Made by a program: the position numbers and the translations under genes. Positions 46,842-55,989 of a stretch of 64,000 nt of DNA are shown here, in pieces. Source of the DNA: Paenibacillus polymyxa M1 (lineage in GTDB: Bacteria; Bacillota; Bacilli; Paenibacillales; Paenibacillaceae); contig NC_017542.1 of NCBI RefSeq assembly GCF_000237325.1, positions 611,001-675,000 of the forward strand, read 5' to 3'. The notes under the pieces were generated by a model. The model was not told where the DNA came from. It ran no database searches and worked only from the letters and a program-made list of their open reading frames with translations. How positions within the stretch are numbered: the first letter of the stretch is position 1; every line of letters starts with the position of its first letter.

Positions 46842-47774
46842 ATGAACGAACGCAGAATTGCTCTTATGAGGATACTGGATTCCCGAAAAAAATATACGGC
46901 GCGTGAGTTGGCCGAACGATTTGGCGTCTCCGTCAGAACGATACAAAGAGATCTCGACTATTTGCAGCAAACCGGGTTACCCCTGTATACCGAGACGGGC
47001 CCTCATGGCGGATACCGGGCCCTTCCCAATCGGCTCCTTCCTCCCCTTCATCTTGCGCGCGACGAAGCACTGGGTCTTTTTCTCATGCTGCAACTGCTGG
47101 AAGACATTCCGGATATCCCTTTTGGATCGGTTCGTGGACATTTGTCCGATCATTATTATGCCGAGCTTCCCCAGGATGTGCAGGACAGCATTGACCAATT
47201 AAAGGATTACATTTCTTTTCGTATGATACCTACTCACGCAGACTCACCCTACACCTCGCTCATTTTGGAGGCTGCACTAAACAAGCGCAGGGTGAACATG
47301 CACTACCGCTCCGCTTCCGGGACAAAGTGGACCCAGGTATATCCGATTGGGCTTTATTTTGATCACGGATATTGGTATATGCCAGCGCATAACAAAGACC
47401 GCATTATTCTTTACCGTTCAGATCGGGTGATCACCATCACGATACTAGATGAAACCTTGGACAGCCTCCCCACCCTTCAAGCATGGTTGGCTTCAGAGGA
47501 TTCCCGTGTAGGAATTCCGTCCAAAATAAAATTTACCGCATTGGGTGCTAGGTTGGCCGAATCAGATACCCTCTTCCACAATGTCTCCCATCAGGAAGGC
47601 CTGGGTCAGGAATGGCACGGACATATCCCCGTTGAAGAGTTTAGGTATGTATCCAGACTTTTGTTAAAGTATGGGCCAGAAGCCGAGGTCGTATATCCGC
47701 AAGAACTGCGTATGCTGGTCAGGAAATTGCTGCAAGACAGCCTGAATCCTTATCTGAAGGATGATGAAGAATAA
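46842..47774 (+). CDS. YafY/YobV-type transcriptional regulator (HTH_11 + WYL)
   Basis: 310 residues. The N-terminal HTH_11 domain is KYTARELAERFGVSVRTIQR, followed by LDYLQQTGLPLYTETGPHGG. The WYL domain runs from about residue 135 (YRSASGTKWTQVYPIGLYFD, then the GYWYMPAHNK variant of the WYL motif) and the C-terminal extension ends near residue 305. These proteins bind nucleotides or other small ligands. AGAGGAG lies upstream of the ATG. Confidence 0.92.
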   Translation: MNERRIALMRILDSRKKYTARELAERFGVSVRTIQRDLDYLQQTGLPLYTETGPHGGYRALPNRLLPPLHLARDEALGLFLMLQLLEDIPDIPFGSVRGHLSDHYYAELPQDVQDSIDQLKDYISFRMIPTHADSPYTSLILEAALNKRRVNMHYRSASGTKWTQVYPIGLYFDHGYWYMPAHNKDRIILYRSDRVITITILDETLDSLPTLQAWLASEDSRVGIPSKIKFTALGARLAESDTLFHNVSHQEGLGQEWHGHIPVEEFRYVSRLLLKYGPEAEVVYPQELRMLVRKLLQDSLNPYLKDDEE

Positions 47775-47919
47775 GAGGCAGTGCTTATAGTTAATCACAT
47801 GAATATTTAAGGTTATTAACGTATGACTTTCCATTTATTTTTGTGATAAAGTTTTGAAATGAGCCCGTTTTCGTATATGATGAAGAGTAATAATTCAAAA
47901 GGCTGGACGGGAGACAGAT

Positions 47920-50900
47920 ATGAATCAACCGCTTTATGGAATATGGCTCGGAGATGTGTTTTTTTGCTTTTCTGGTGAGACGTCGGAACCACGTATTGAT
48001 GCGTGGAGCAGTGTAATCCGCAGGCTGACGCTAAAGGGAGACCTTCGGCCGTTTCGGCAGGCTGCGTTGCGTCTTGCCGAGGTGCGGATACCTAACAATG
48101 CTCGCGTGGAAACCGCAGGCAGAGGTGGCAAGAGACGTTCCATGCTGGGGCGTACGCTGGAGGGTCTGGCACTGGAACCCCGCGAGACGATGGCTCTGCT
48201 GACTCGCATGGACGAGAAGGGCTGTGCGGCATCGGGCATTACGCTTGGCGAGGAAATGCAATATTGGCAAAAGGCTGCTTATTTTGCGCTGGAGCTGATG
48301 CAGCGGGGCGAAATCGTGCCATCACTTACAGAGGCGCGTCCATCTGGACCGCGACGGCGCGGCCCGGATGCGGCGGTAGGGGTGTGGATTCCTCGGCTTC
48401 GCGAAGAGGAGGACATCCGCCGCTTTCATGAGCTGGCAGCTGCGATGCCGGCTGTTTGTATGGCAGCTCCGGCCGTTTTTGCGGGCAAGGAGCCAGAAAC
48501 ACGTGAGGATGCAGCTGGAATGGTGCTGTATTCCTTCTTGTGTGCGGTCGTTCATGCAGAAACGACCGCGGTGCTGGCTGCGTCAGATCGTGAATTGGGA
48601 CGATATCGGGCAGATTATCGGCGCGGAGGATCACCACTGGCGGAGCTGTGGTGGAACAGTCTGTTGACAGGTTCGCGTCAGGTTGCGATTCAGGGAACGC
48701 CTGCTGAGATGGAGGAGCTGGTGCTTCAGGCGTCCTCTCTTAAGGGAAGCACGATGCCTATAACGGAACGGGAAGCCAAGGAACCCGTTGAAGGGCAATT
48801 GCGTCTGTGCCTTCGTTTGGAGCCTTCTTTGGAAGAGAGTATCCAGGAATGGCGCATTACCTTTTGGGCAGAAAGCGATGCTGAGCCCGGATTACGACTG
48901 CCTGCTTTGGCATTGTGGGCATATCCGGAACGTGATCTGGTTCGCGGTGAAATTGTGTACCGTCAAGTACAGGCGCAACTGCTGACGAGGCTCGGACAGG
49001 CGGCTGAAGCGGCACCTATATTGCAGGAAGCATTAAACCGCCCTTATCCCGAGGGACTGACCCTGGAGCCGGAGATGTTCTTCCGCTTCCTGACGGAAGC
49101 CGTACCTTCTTTACAAAAGAATGGTATCACTGTGCAAATGCCTTCACGCTGGAGCCGGGAGGGGCGAAGACGTGCAGGCTTACGGCTTAAAATGCGCTCG
49201 ACAGAGCAGGGTGCCAAGCCAGATGGTGTGATCGCCGATACATCGTCGGTTGGCATTAACCGCATGATTTCGTTTGATGCCGAGGCTGTGCTGGGGGATA
49301 CGACCTTGACGATGGAGGAATTGGAAAGCATCGTCGCGGCCAATTTGCCTTATGTACGTCTCGGAGGGGAATGGATTGAGGTAGATCCCAAGGAAATTCG
49401 TCAGGTGCTGCGGTTCATCAAGCGCGGAGAAAACGGTGAAATGAGCTTGTCCGAATGGATGCATTTGGCTGCGGAAAATGAAAGTGCAGGCGAGGCCTCG
49501 TGGAAGGGCTTGTCCATCTTTGGCGCGGAATCCGCCGGATTGCTAGCCTCGTTGGCTGAGGGCGGGGTACTCCGTTCCGTAGAGCCGCGGCCTGTGCCGG
49601 AGACGCTGCATGGTGCACTACGGCCGTATCAAGAGCGCGGCTTTCAATGGCTGGCTGCGATGCGCGGATTGGGCTTTGGTGTGTGCCTTGCCGACGACAT
49701 GGGGCTGGGTAAGACGATTCAGGTTATTACCTGTTTGCTCGATGGTGGCATCGGCGCAGATGATCAGCGTCCGGCGTTAATTATCTGTCCGACGTCTTTG
49801 CTTGGCAACTGGCAGCGGGAATTGAAGCGTTTTTCACCGGATTTGTCGCTTTATATTCACCATGGCAACCAGCGACTCCACGGTGAGCTGTTTCAGGAAA
49901 ATGTACGAGAGTATGATATCGTCCTCACTACCTATCATTTGGCGGGCCGGGACGGCAGCGATTTATCTGCGGTCTACTGGTCTTCCATTGTGTTGGATGA
50001 GGCGCAATATATAAAAAATGCACGCACTAAGCAGGCACAAAGCGTCATGAAGTTGTCCGCCCCGCATCGAATTGCCATGACGGGCACGCCGGTAGAGAAT
50101 CGGCTAAGCGAGCTGTGGTCTATTTTTCAATTTCTGAATCCAGGGTACCTCGGTACGGCATCTTCATTCCGCCAGCGGTACAGTCTGGCAGGAGAGGAGC
50201 GGGGGTCCGCGTTGCGTGAGCTTCATCGTCTCGTCTCCCCGTTCATGCTGCGTCGGCTCAAAAGCGATCCGGATATTCGTAAGGATTTGCCAGAGAAGCT
50301 GGAGTTGAAGTCCTATTGTGTACTGACACCAGAGCAGGCCGGATTATACCGCGGTGTGGTGGATCAATTATTGGGAACATTGGATGGGCAGGTCGGTATG
50401 GCCCGCAAGGGGCTTGTTCTGTCATCGCTGACCAAGTTGAAGCAAATCTGTGACCATCCGGGTTTGATCATCCCAGGACGTGCTGACAGCAGTAAAACCG
50501 AAAACTCGGGTAAAATGGAGCGACTGTTGGAATTGGTAGAGACCATTCGCGAGAACAATGAATCGGCGCTGATTTTCACCCAATATGTGTCGATGGGAGA
50601 ACTGCTGGTATCCCGTTTGGCCAAGATTTTGGGAGAAGAGCCATATTTCCTGCATGGAGGACTGGCGAAAACCAGACGGGACGAAATGGTTCACAACTTC
50701 CAGCAGGGAAAAGGACCGAATATATTCGTACTTTCCTTGCGTGCAGGTGGCGTGGGTCTGAACTTGACGCGTGCCAGCCATGTCATTCACTATGATCGCT
50801 GGTGGAATCCTGCGGTGGAAAATCAGGCGACAGACCGAGTATTCCGTATTGGCCAAAGTCGCAATGTACAAGTGCACAAGCTGATTTGTCAGGGAACACT

Positions 50901-51045
50901 GGAGGAAAGAATCGACGAGCTGATCGAGAGCAAAAAGGCCCTTTCCGAGCAGGTTGTCGGCTCTGGAGAACATTGGCTCACCGAAATGTCTGATGATGAA
51001 CTGCGTGGTCTGATTGCGTTGCAAAATGACGTATGGATCGAGTGA
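47920..51045 (+). CDS. SNF2-family DEAD/DEAH helicase (SWI2/SNF2 ATPase)
   Basis: 1041 residues. The first 500 form a bacterial SNF2-associated N-terminal region. The ATPase begins near residue 565 (GALRPYQERGFQWLAAMRGL); motif I is LADDMGLGKTIQ near 590, motif II DEAQYIKN near 693 and motif III MTGTPVENRLSELW near 720. The C-terminal half has LIFTQYVSMGELL near 885 and motifs V/VI in LRAGGVGLNLTRASHVIHYD followed by NQATDRVFRIGQ. It is a translocase that remodels protein-DNA complexes, not a strand-separating helicase. GGGAGACAG precedes the ATG. The usual SWIM zinc-finger neighbour is absent here. Confidence 0.94.
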   Translation: MNQPLYGIWLGDVFFCFSGETSEPRIDAWSSVIRRLTLKGDLRPFRQAALRLAEVRIPNNARVETAGRGGKRRSMLGRTLEGLALEPRETMALLTRMDEKGCAASGITLGEEMQYWQKAAYFALELMQRGEIVPSLTEARPSGPRRRGPDAAVGVWIPRLREEEDIRRFHELAAAMPAVCMAAPAVFAGKEPETREDAAGMVLYSFLCAVVHAETTAVLAASDRELGRYRADYRRGGSPLAELWWNSLLTGSRQVAIQGTPAEMEELVLQASSLKGSTMPITEREAKEPVEGQLRLCLRLEPSLEESIQEWRITFWAESDAEPGLRLPALALWAYPERDLVRGEIVYRQVQAQLLTRLGQAAEAAPILQEALNRPYPEGLTLEPEMFFRFLTEAVPSLQKNGITVQMPSRWSREGRRRAGLRLKMRSTEQGAKPDGVIADTSSVGINRMISFDAEAVLGDTTLTMEELESIVAANLPYVRLGGEWIEVDPKEIRQVLRFIKRGENGEMSLSEWMHLAAENESAGEASWKGLSIFGAESAGLLASLAEGGVLRSVEPRPVPETLHGALRPYQERGFQWLAAMRGLGFGVCLADDMGLGKTIQVITCLLDGGIGADDQRPALIICPTSLLGNWQRELKRFSPDLSLYIHHGNQRLHGELFQENVREYDIVLTTYHLAGRDGSDLSAVYWSSIVLDEAQYIKNARTKQAQSVMKLSAPHRIAMTGTPVENRLSELWSIFQFLNPGYLGTASSFRQRYSLAGEERGSALRELHRLVSPFMLRRLKSDPDIRKDLPEKLELKSYCVLTPEQAGLYRGVVDQLLGTLDGQVGMARKGLVLSSLTKLKQICDHPGLIIPGRADSSKTENSGKMERLLELVETIRENNESALIFTQYVSMGELLVSRLAKILGEEPYFLHGGLAKTRRDEMVHNFQQGKGPNIFVLSLRAGGVGLNLTRASHVIHYDRWWNPAVENQATDRVFRIGQSRNVQVHKLICQGTLEERIDELIESKKALSEQVVGSGEHWLTEMSDDELRGLIALQNDVWIE

Positions 51046-51065
51046 GCAGAGAAAGGATGAAGGCG

Positions 51066-51791
51066 ATGACGAGACCGCAAGTGAAGCTGAAAGTAACTGA
51101 CGGTCGATGGATCGTGGAATTAGACGGCAATGGGCCAGAAGGTAAATCGACGGGTGTACCTTTCGCACATCCCGTTCAATGGACTGGCCCAGTGCCTGTA
51201 CTGAACCTGGAACAGCGAGGGGCATGGCTGGAGCAGTTAAAAGCGGAGCCTTTGGACATCTACCGTCTTCTGAAAGGGGAAGCTTGCCTGTCGCTGGATG
51301 AGATTGTTCAACTCGCAGCTGAGACCGCCATCTCCAGCAGAGAGAATGGAGTGGGTGCAGTCGAAGACGTGAAGAAAGCTCTTCAGACCGGACTGGAAAA
51401 CGAGCCACAACACTGTCCGGCGTTGATCGGAATGACGCAGGAAGAGCTGCTGGAATACGTGTTTAGTGCTTGGGCTGGAGAGTTATCCCATATGCAGAGA
51501 ACATCCCCCGCGCTTGAGCCTACCTCACGCGCGGAGGGCGGACGCAGCGGAACGGCAGCGATTAGCGAGTGGATTGCAGAATCTGCAGCTGAAGGAGCGT
51601 TACATCGCCCCGGAGCAGGCTTTCATGCCATTGAAATCCGCCTACCGCAGAAACTTGCTTCCAAAAAGGAGACCGATATTACGTCCTTGCTGCCAGGGTT
51701 ACCCCGTGCTGAAGAAGCATTGAAACTCATACGTGAACGGGTAGCCGAGCGAGCCCAGGCTGCAATCCCGCAAAAACGTCATAATCCGTAA
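51066..51791 (+). CDS. Unknown protein, partner of the SNF2 helicase gene
   Basis: About 241 residues from ATG 51066, with AAGGATGAAGG upstream. In-frame starts at 51033, 51042 and 51057 overlap the end of the helicase gene. The sequence has a short beta-rich N-terminus (VKLKVTDGRWIVELDGNG), a helical middle, and a C-terminal acidic/basic helix (GLPRAEEALKLIRERVAERA). No domain recognised, and no cysteines for a SWIM finger. The tight spacing argues that it works with the helicase. Confidence 0.75.
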   Translation: MTRPQVKLKVTDGRWIVELDGNGPEGKSTGVPFAHPVQWTGPVPVLNLEQRGAWLEQLKAEPLDIYRLLKGEACLSLDEIVQLAAETAISSRENGVGAVEDVKKALQTGLENEPQHCPALIGMTQEELLEYVFSAWAGELSHMQRTSPALEPTSRAEGGRSGTAAISEWIAESAAEGALHRPGAGFHAIEIRLPQKLASKKETDITSLLPGLPRAEEALKLIRERVAERAQAAIPQKRHNP

Positions 51792-51942
51792 TAATTCGGG
51801 TATTTGCTTTCTTTTTCGAGTCTGTTCACCCTCATTGAATAGGATAACGGCTTCGAAGAGTGTCCAAAGTTCAGTTACAATGAGGGAACGGAAAAGTCAC
51901 TGCAAGTCATGTATCAATTGCAATATTGGAGGAGATACCAGC

Positions 51943-52848
51943 ATGAAACGACATATACAACAGACGCGCACATCTCAGCGATGGACCAAAGCGCTCATTC
52001 CGGGGCTGATCTTGCCAGGGCTATTGCTGGCAGCTTGCCAGCAAGGAGGATCAGGTGGACAGGAAAGTGAGCCATTAAAATCATCCACAACGGTACAGGA
52101 GAATGTACAGCCTTCCACCCAGACGGATGCGGGGAATGGCAGTACTAGCGCTGGACAAGCCTCTGCGGATACAGGAAGTGGACAGGCTGATCCTGTGATG
52201 GCGTTGCGAAGCCAAAGTGCACTGCAGGCCACAGTTAAGGAAGAGGATGGAACTGCGGTTGTCACCAATGCGACTTCGGATACAGTCGTGGTGAACAAAA
52301 AGCGCAGCTTGCCTGTGGGCTACGTCCCGGATGATCTGGTAGAGCCGCAGGTGCCTTTTTCCTTTGAGGGACCGCATGAGAAGCGGCATTTGCGTAAGGA
52401 AGCGGCAGAGGCACTGGAGAAGCTGTTCGACGGTGCGAAAAAGGACGGCATTGAGCTGCGTGCGGTATCGGGATACCGTTCCTATAAGCGTCAGGTGTCT
52501 ATTTTCGACAACAATGTAAAGACAAAGGGGCAGGAATATGCCTCTAAAGTCAGCGCTGTACCAGGTACGAGTGAGCATCAGACGGGATTGTCCATTGACG
52601 TATCCAGCCCCAGCGTAGGCAATGTGCTGGAGCAATCGTTCGGAGCTTCCAAGGAAGGTCAATGGCTGGAACAACATGCACCGGAATACGGATTTATTAT
52701 TCGTTATATGCAGGGTAAGGAAGATGTGACCGGCTATGTGTACGAGCCTTGGCATATCCGTTATGTGGGAGTAGACATTGCAGAGGATGTAGCCAAGCAA
52801 GGGTTGACGCTGGAGGAATATTTCGACGAAAACAATATCAAGCTATAG
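51943..52848 (+). CDS. VanY/LdcB-type M15 carboxypeptidase lipoprotein
   Basis: 301 residues from ATG 51943 (GGAGGAGAT upstream). A lipoprotein signal peptide ends in LLLAAC, then a Ser/Thr/Gln-rich linker to about residue 120. The peptidase domain has SGYRSYKRQ, the zinc ligands His212 and Asp in SEHQTGLSIDVS, and His271 in EPWHIRYVG. It is the M15B group that trims D-Ala or L,D-peptides from cell-wall muropeptides on the outside of the membrane. A frame extension to 51835 lacks a ribosome site. Confidence 0.92.
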   Translation: MKRHIQQTRTSQRWTKALIPGLILPGLLLAACQQGGSGGQESEPLKSSTTVQENVQPSTQTDAGNGSTSAGQASADTGSGQADPVMALRSQSALQATVKEEDGTAVVTNATSDTVVVNKKRSLPVGYVPDDLVEPQVPFSFEGPHEKRHLRKEAAEALEKLFDGAKKDGIELRAVSGYRSYKRQVSIFDNNVKTKGQEYASKVSAVPGTSEHQTGLSIDVSSPSVGNVLEQSFGASKEGQWLEQHAPEYGFIIRYMQGKEDVTGYVYEPWHIRYVGVDIAEDVAKQGLTLEEYFDENNIKL

Positions 52849-52859
52849 GCGCTACAACC

Positions 52860-52890
52860 AAGCCGTAATCCTGGGGATTGCGGCTTTTTG
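52860..52890 (+). terminator. Rho-independent terminator
   Basis: Stem AAGCCG-AATCC/GGATT-CGGCTT followed by T, 12 bp after the stop. Confidence 0.8.
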
Positions 52891-53011
52891 TCGTATTTTT
52901 CTTCCAAATTGAACCTTTTCAAGGTAGAATCTCGTATAGTGAACGACGACAGAAGCTTGAATTTATAGTAAACCTCATGACAGAAGCGTACAGGAAGGGA
53001 AGGGAATCATC

Positions 53012-53494
53012 ATTTATTATTCATTAACGTATCGCGAATGGTCAGAAGACACTCAAAAGGAACTGCGCAGCCTGACACGGGAATCCGTATCGGGAGATGA
53101 GCTGTTTCTGCGCAAGCTTGTAGACGCAACGCGTCTCCATGACAAACTATGGGCGCATACCTCGAATGAAAGTGAGGAGCATACGGATCATTCCGTCTAT
53201 GTGACCGAATTTACAGGGGAACGTGCACAGCCTTACGGCGCGTCGATCACGGACCTCGTGCTAGCCAGTGAAGGAGGCTATACGTCCACGTTCAGCGCAT
53301 TGTACTGGGTATGGCATGAGCCTGCGTTCCGTAGCATGGATCAGCGGGAAGGCTCGGTATTTACCTTAGACCTAGCCCAACGGCTATTGGATCACTATAC
53401 GGTATTGGGTGGCAAAACATACGAATTTATATATTCGGTATTGGACCCTCAGTTGAAAAAGGTGCATTTGTTTGTGAAGGAGGTCGATCTGTGA
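53012..53494 (+). CDS. Unknown protein, first gene of the ATP-grasp/DUF350 island, non-standard start
   Basis: 160 residues if translation begins at ATT 53012, or two codons more from ATC 53006. No ATG, GTG or TTG exists in frame between the upstream TGA at 52958 and the obviously coding region, yet GGAAGGGAAGGG is correctly placed for ATT/ATC. The reading IYYSLTYREWSEDTQKELR, continuing through LFLRKLVDATRLHDKLWAH, is protein-like throughout. The first in-frame ATG is 53201 and would remove a third of the protein. No domain recognised. Its stop overlaps the start of the next gene. Confidence 0.7.
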   Translation: MYYSLTYREWSEDTQKELRSLTRESVSGDELFLRKLVDATRLHDKLWAHTSNESEEHTDHSVYVTEFTGERAQPYGASITDLVLASEGGYTSTFSALYWVWHEPAFRSMDQREGSVFTLDLAQRLLDHYTVLGGKTYEFIYSVLDPQLKKVHLFVKEVDL

Positions 53495-53832
53495 TGGAGC
53501 ATTCTTGGGAAACCATGAAATCCAAGCCCGGCTCTCGTGCACGGATGGCGGCCTTTGCCCTGATGTTGGCTGTCCCGGCCGCTCTGACGGGTTGCGGTGA
53601 CGACGAGTATTATGACTGCGACGAGCTCCCTGTATCAGAGCAAACGGCCTGTCGGGATTCAGGCAGCAGCGGGTATTATTATGGCGGATCGACCTATTAT
53701 AGTGGAGGCTCCTCATATCATAGCAGCCGTTCTTCCTCCAGCTCTTATCGCAAAAGCTCGTCCTCATCTTCCAGTTCACACAGTGGTTTTGGCAGCAGTG
53801 GCTCACGCAGCGGCTTTTTTTCTGGGGGTTAA
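53491..53832 (+). CDS. Ser-rich lipoprotein resembling YgiB/YjfM (DUF1190-like)
   Basis: 113 residues from GTG 53491 (ATG 53494 follows), with GGAGG 7 bp upstream. A signal peptide ends in the lipobox LTGC near residue 35, followed by an acidic, Cys/Tyr-containing segment (GDDEYYDCDELP) and a Ser/Gly/Tyr-rich low-complexity tail ending FFSGG. YgiB and YjfM of E. coli have the same plan and the same downstream partner type. The similarity is in layout and context, not strict sequence, so the family link is an inference. Confidence 0.75.
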   Translation: MMEHSWETMKSKPGSRARMAAFALMLAVPAALTGCGDDEYYDCDELPVSEQTACRDSGSSGYYYGGSTYYSGGSSYHSSRSSSSSYRKSSSSSSSSHSGFGSSGSRSGFFSGG

Positions 53833-53833
53833 A

Positions 53834-55267
53834 ATGAGCATGCGTACGATTCGGCAATTACCTTATGAACATGACGAGCTTTTTAAGGGTGAAATCAGCC
53901 ATATGATTCCGTATCATCGCATGTACGGCAAGTCCTACTGCGTGCCGGCCTTAACGGTGTATCGGGAAAGCGAGCTGGCAGAGCTTCAGGCTGCTTCTGA
54001 GGCGGTACATCGTATTTATCGCAAGGTTCAGCAATTTATCCAGCGCTATATGCCGGATGAATATCTGGTAGAGCGTTTGGGGATTCATCCAGGCTTGCTG
54101 CGTGCTGCACGGATGGAAGCCGCGCCGGATGGGATCACCCGTCAGGACTGGATTGTGGGGGAAGCGGGGATCAAGTGCATTGAGAATAACACCGATACCC
54201 CGACCGGGATTCCCGAGGTGGCTTATCTCGAAGGAAAGCTGTTGGAAGTGCTGCGTTGTGAGGGAATGTCAAGGGATGACATTGATTTACATGGACCCTC
54301 ATCAGGAATGGATGAGGCGATTCAGTCTGCCTTGACGGAGCTCATTCATTTTTATAGTCGTAAGGGTTTGGGGACAAAGGTGTATTTCACTTGCTATGAA
54401 TGGCATATCGAGGATCAGACGAATACCAAATATATCATGCGTTTATGTGAACAAGCCGGGTTTGAAGTGGTTTATGCGCCATTGGAAGAACTGGAAATTA
54501 TCCCGAATGAAGGATTGTATCACCGTGGAGAGCAGATTCACATCCTCTATCGCCTGTATCCGCTGGAGTATCTGATTGAAGATCGGGAAGAGGACACAGG
54601 GCTTGAGGTGGGGCAGGCGTTAATGGATATGGTGGCAGACGGAAAAATAGGACTAATCAATCCGCCGCAGCATATCATTACGCAGAGCAAAGGGTTCACC
54701 GCAACCGTATGGTCGCTGTACGAGCGCAATGAACAGACACCAGCGTTCTGCGGTTTTCGTTTGTTTGACGAACGGGAGCTGGAGGTGATACAAACCTACC
54801 TGCTACCTACATATTTTGAGCCATCCGTGTTTCTGCAAAATAAAGAGCCTTATGTCGCCAAAGGCATATGGGGCCGAGAGGGTAAAGGCACGCATTTGAT
54901 TGAGCAGCCTGAACCCGAGAAGAGACTGGAAGGTGTCTTGGGAGTGGCCCAAAATGCGAAGGCTGACCAGCCTGATCTGCATCATCAAGCTGATGCTCCA
55001 CTAACACCTGAACAGGAGGAAGCCGCACATATTGCCGCTTATTACGAGGAACAGCCTAAGATTTATCAGCGGCTGTGGCCCATGCAGAGCGCAGAGGTGC
55101 AGACCGAGGAAGGGCTATTTCACGGCTATGTACTGACAGGCATATTCGTGATCGGGGGGCGTTTTGCGGGGGTTCTGCCGCGAATCGGTGAAAAGGTAAC
55201 AGGCGATATGGCCTACTATTGCGCTGCCGCCGTTGCCAACGAACCTTCTAATCCACCCGCTGTATAA
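53834..55267 (+). CDS. Glutathionylspermidine synthase-like ATP-grasp enzyme (YgiC/YjfC family)
   Basis: 477 residues from ATG 53834; the frame could extend to 53597 through the lipoprotein gene but the correct ribosome site (GGGGG) lies right before 53834. DWIVGEAGIKCIENNTDTPT, PPQHIITQSKGFTATVW, and the C-terminal YVAKGIWGREGKGTHLIE (ATP-grasp nucleotide loop) and YVLTGIFVIGGRFAGVLPRI mark the GSP_synth family. The E. coli relatives lack the amidase half of true Gss and their amide-forming reaction is not settled; a peptide or polyamine ligation is likely. Confidence 0.92.
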   Translation: MSMRTIRQLPYEHDELFKGEISHMIPYHRMYGKSYCVPALTVYRESELAELQAASEAVHRIYRKVQQFIQRYMPDEYLVERLGIHPGLLRAARMEAAPDGITRQDWIVGEAGIKCIENNTDTPTGIPEVAYLEGKLLEVLRCEGMSRDDIDLHGPSSGMDEAIQSALTELIHFYSRKGLGTKVYFTCYEWHIEDQTNTKYIMRLCEQAGFEVVYAPLEELEIIPNEGLYHRGEQIHILYRLYPLEYLIEDREEDTGLEVGQALMDMVADGKIGLINPPQHIITQSKGFTATVWSLYERNEQTPAFCGFRLFDERELEVIQTYLLPTYFEPSVFLQNKEPYVAKGIWGREGKGTHLIEQPEPEKRLEGVLGVAQNAKADQPDLHHQADAPLTPEQEEAAHIAAYYEEQPKIYQRLWPMQSAEVQTEEGLFHGYVLTGIFVIGGRFAGVLPRIGEKVTGDMAYYCAAAVANEPSNPPAV

Positions 55268-55338
55268 GCTGAATTGTGAAATGTAAAATATTCGAACAGA
55301 TCTGTTCCTATTCACAAGTATCATAAGGAGGAAAAAAA

Positions 55339-55752
55339 TTGGACTCTCATATCAGTTTGGGCAACGCATTGGGCAATGTAGGTATCGGCCTGCTTATCTT
55401 GTTTGCCATCTTAATCATAGGTTATTTTGTGTTCAGCTTGCTGACACGTTATAACGATAATCAGGAAATCGCACGCGGCAATGAAGCGGCAGGCATCTAT
55501 ATGGGGGCAAAGCTGCTAGGTCTGTGTATCATCGTGGGAATGGTATCGTATAGCAGCCATTCATGGCTCGATATGCTGACCTGGTCGGCCGTGGGCATTG
55601 TAGTGCTGTGTCTGGTGTATGTGATTTTTGATCTGGTGACACCGCGCACCAAGGTGTGCGAGGAAATTGCCAAAGGCAATGTAGCTCTGGCACAGCTGTT
55701 GCGCTCAATCATCATCGGGGTATCTTTTGTCGTAGGTACATTTTTGATGTAG
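55339..55752 (+). CDS. DUF350 membrane protein (YjfL-like)
   Basis: 137 residues, four membrane helices in two similar halves: NALGNVGIGLLILFAILIIG with NDNQEIARGNEAAGIYMGAK, and VYVIFDLVTPR with KVCEEIAKGNVALAQLLRSI. The repeated [EA]IA+GN-A motif is the DUF350 signature. DUF350 proteins are regularly found beside YjfC/YgiC-type ATP-grasp enzymes. TTG 55339 follows AAGGAGG. Last gene of the island. Confidence 0.92.
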   Translation: MDSHISLGNALGNVGIGLLILFAILIIGYFVFSLLTRYNDNQEIARGNEAAGIYMGAKLLGLCIIVGMVSYSSHSWLDMLTWSAVGIVVLCLVYVIFDLVTPRTKVCEEIAKGNVALAQLLRSIIIGVSFVVGTFLM

Positions 55753-55781
55753 TCGATGTAGTCGATATAAAGAAGAAGCAT

Positions 55782-55827
55782 AAAGGATCTGCAAAACCGG
55801 ACAACGGAGCTGCAGATCCTTTTTTTA
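55782..55827 (+). terminator. Rho-independent terminator of the ATP-grasp/DUF350 island
   Basis: Perfect 12-bp stem AAAGGATCTGCA/TGCAGATCCTTT followed by a T-run. Confidence 0.9.
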
Positions 55828-55989
55828 TGGGGAATTGTATTCACTGTCTGCTATCTCTCTGTGGAAGTAAAACTTACGACGATCACTTCTGATGGGGACT
55901 ATTCTACAAAGGTACGGGTGATACTGCATAGCAAAAAGGAATGTGCTCCAGATATCAAACCAAATTGTAGAGAAGGGAATTCTGAACAT

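Noticed and set aside
53597..53833. N-terminal extension of the ATP-grasp gene
   Set aside because: It runs through the lipoprotein gene, while the proper start at 53834 has its own ribosome site.
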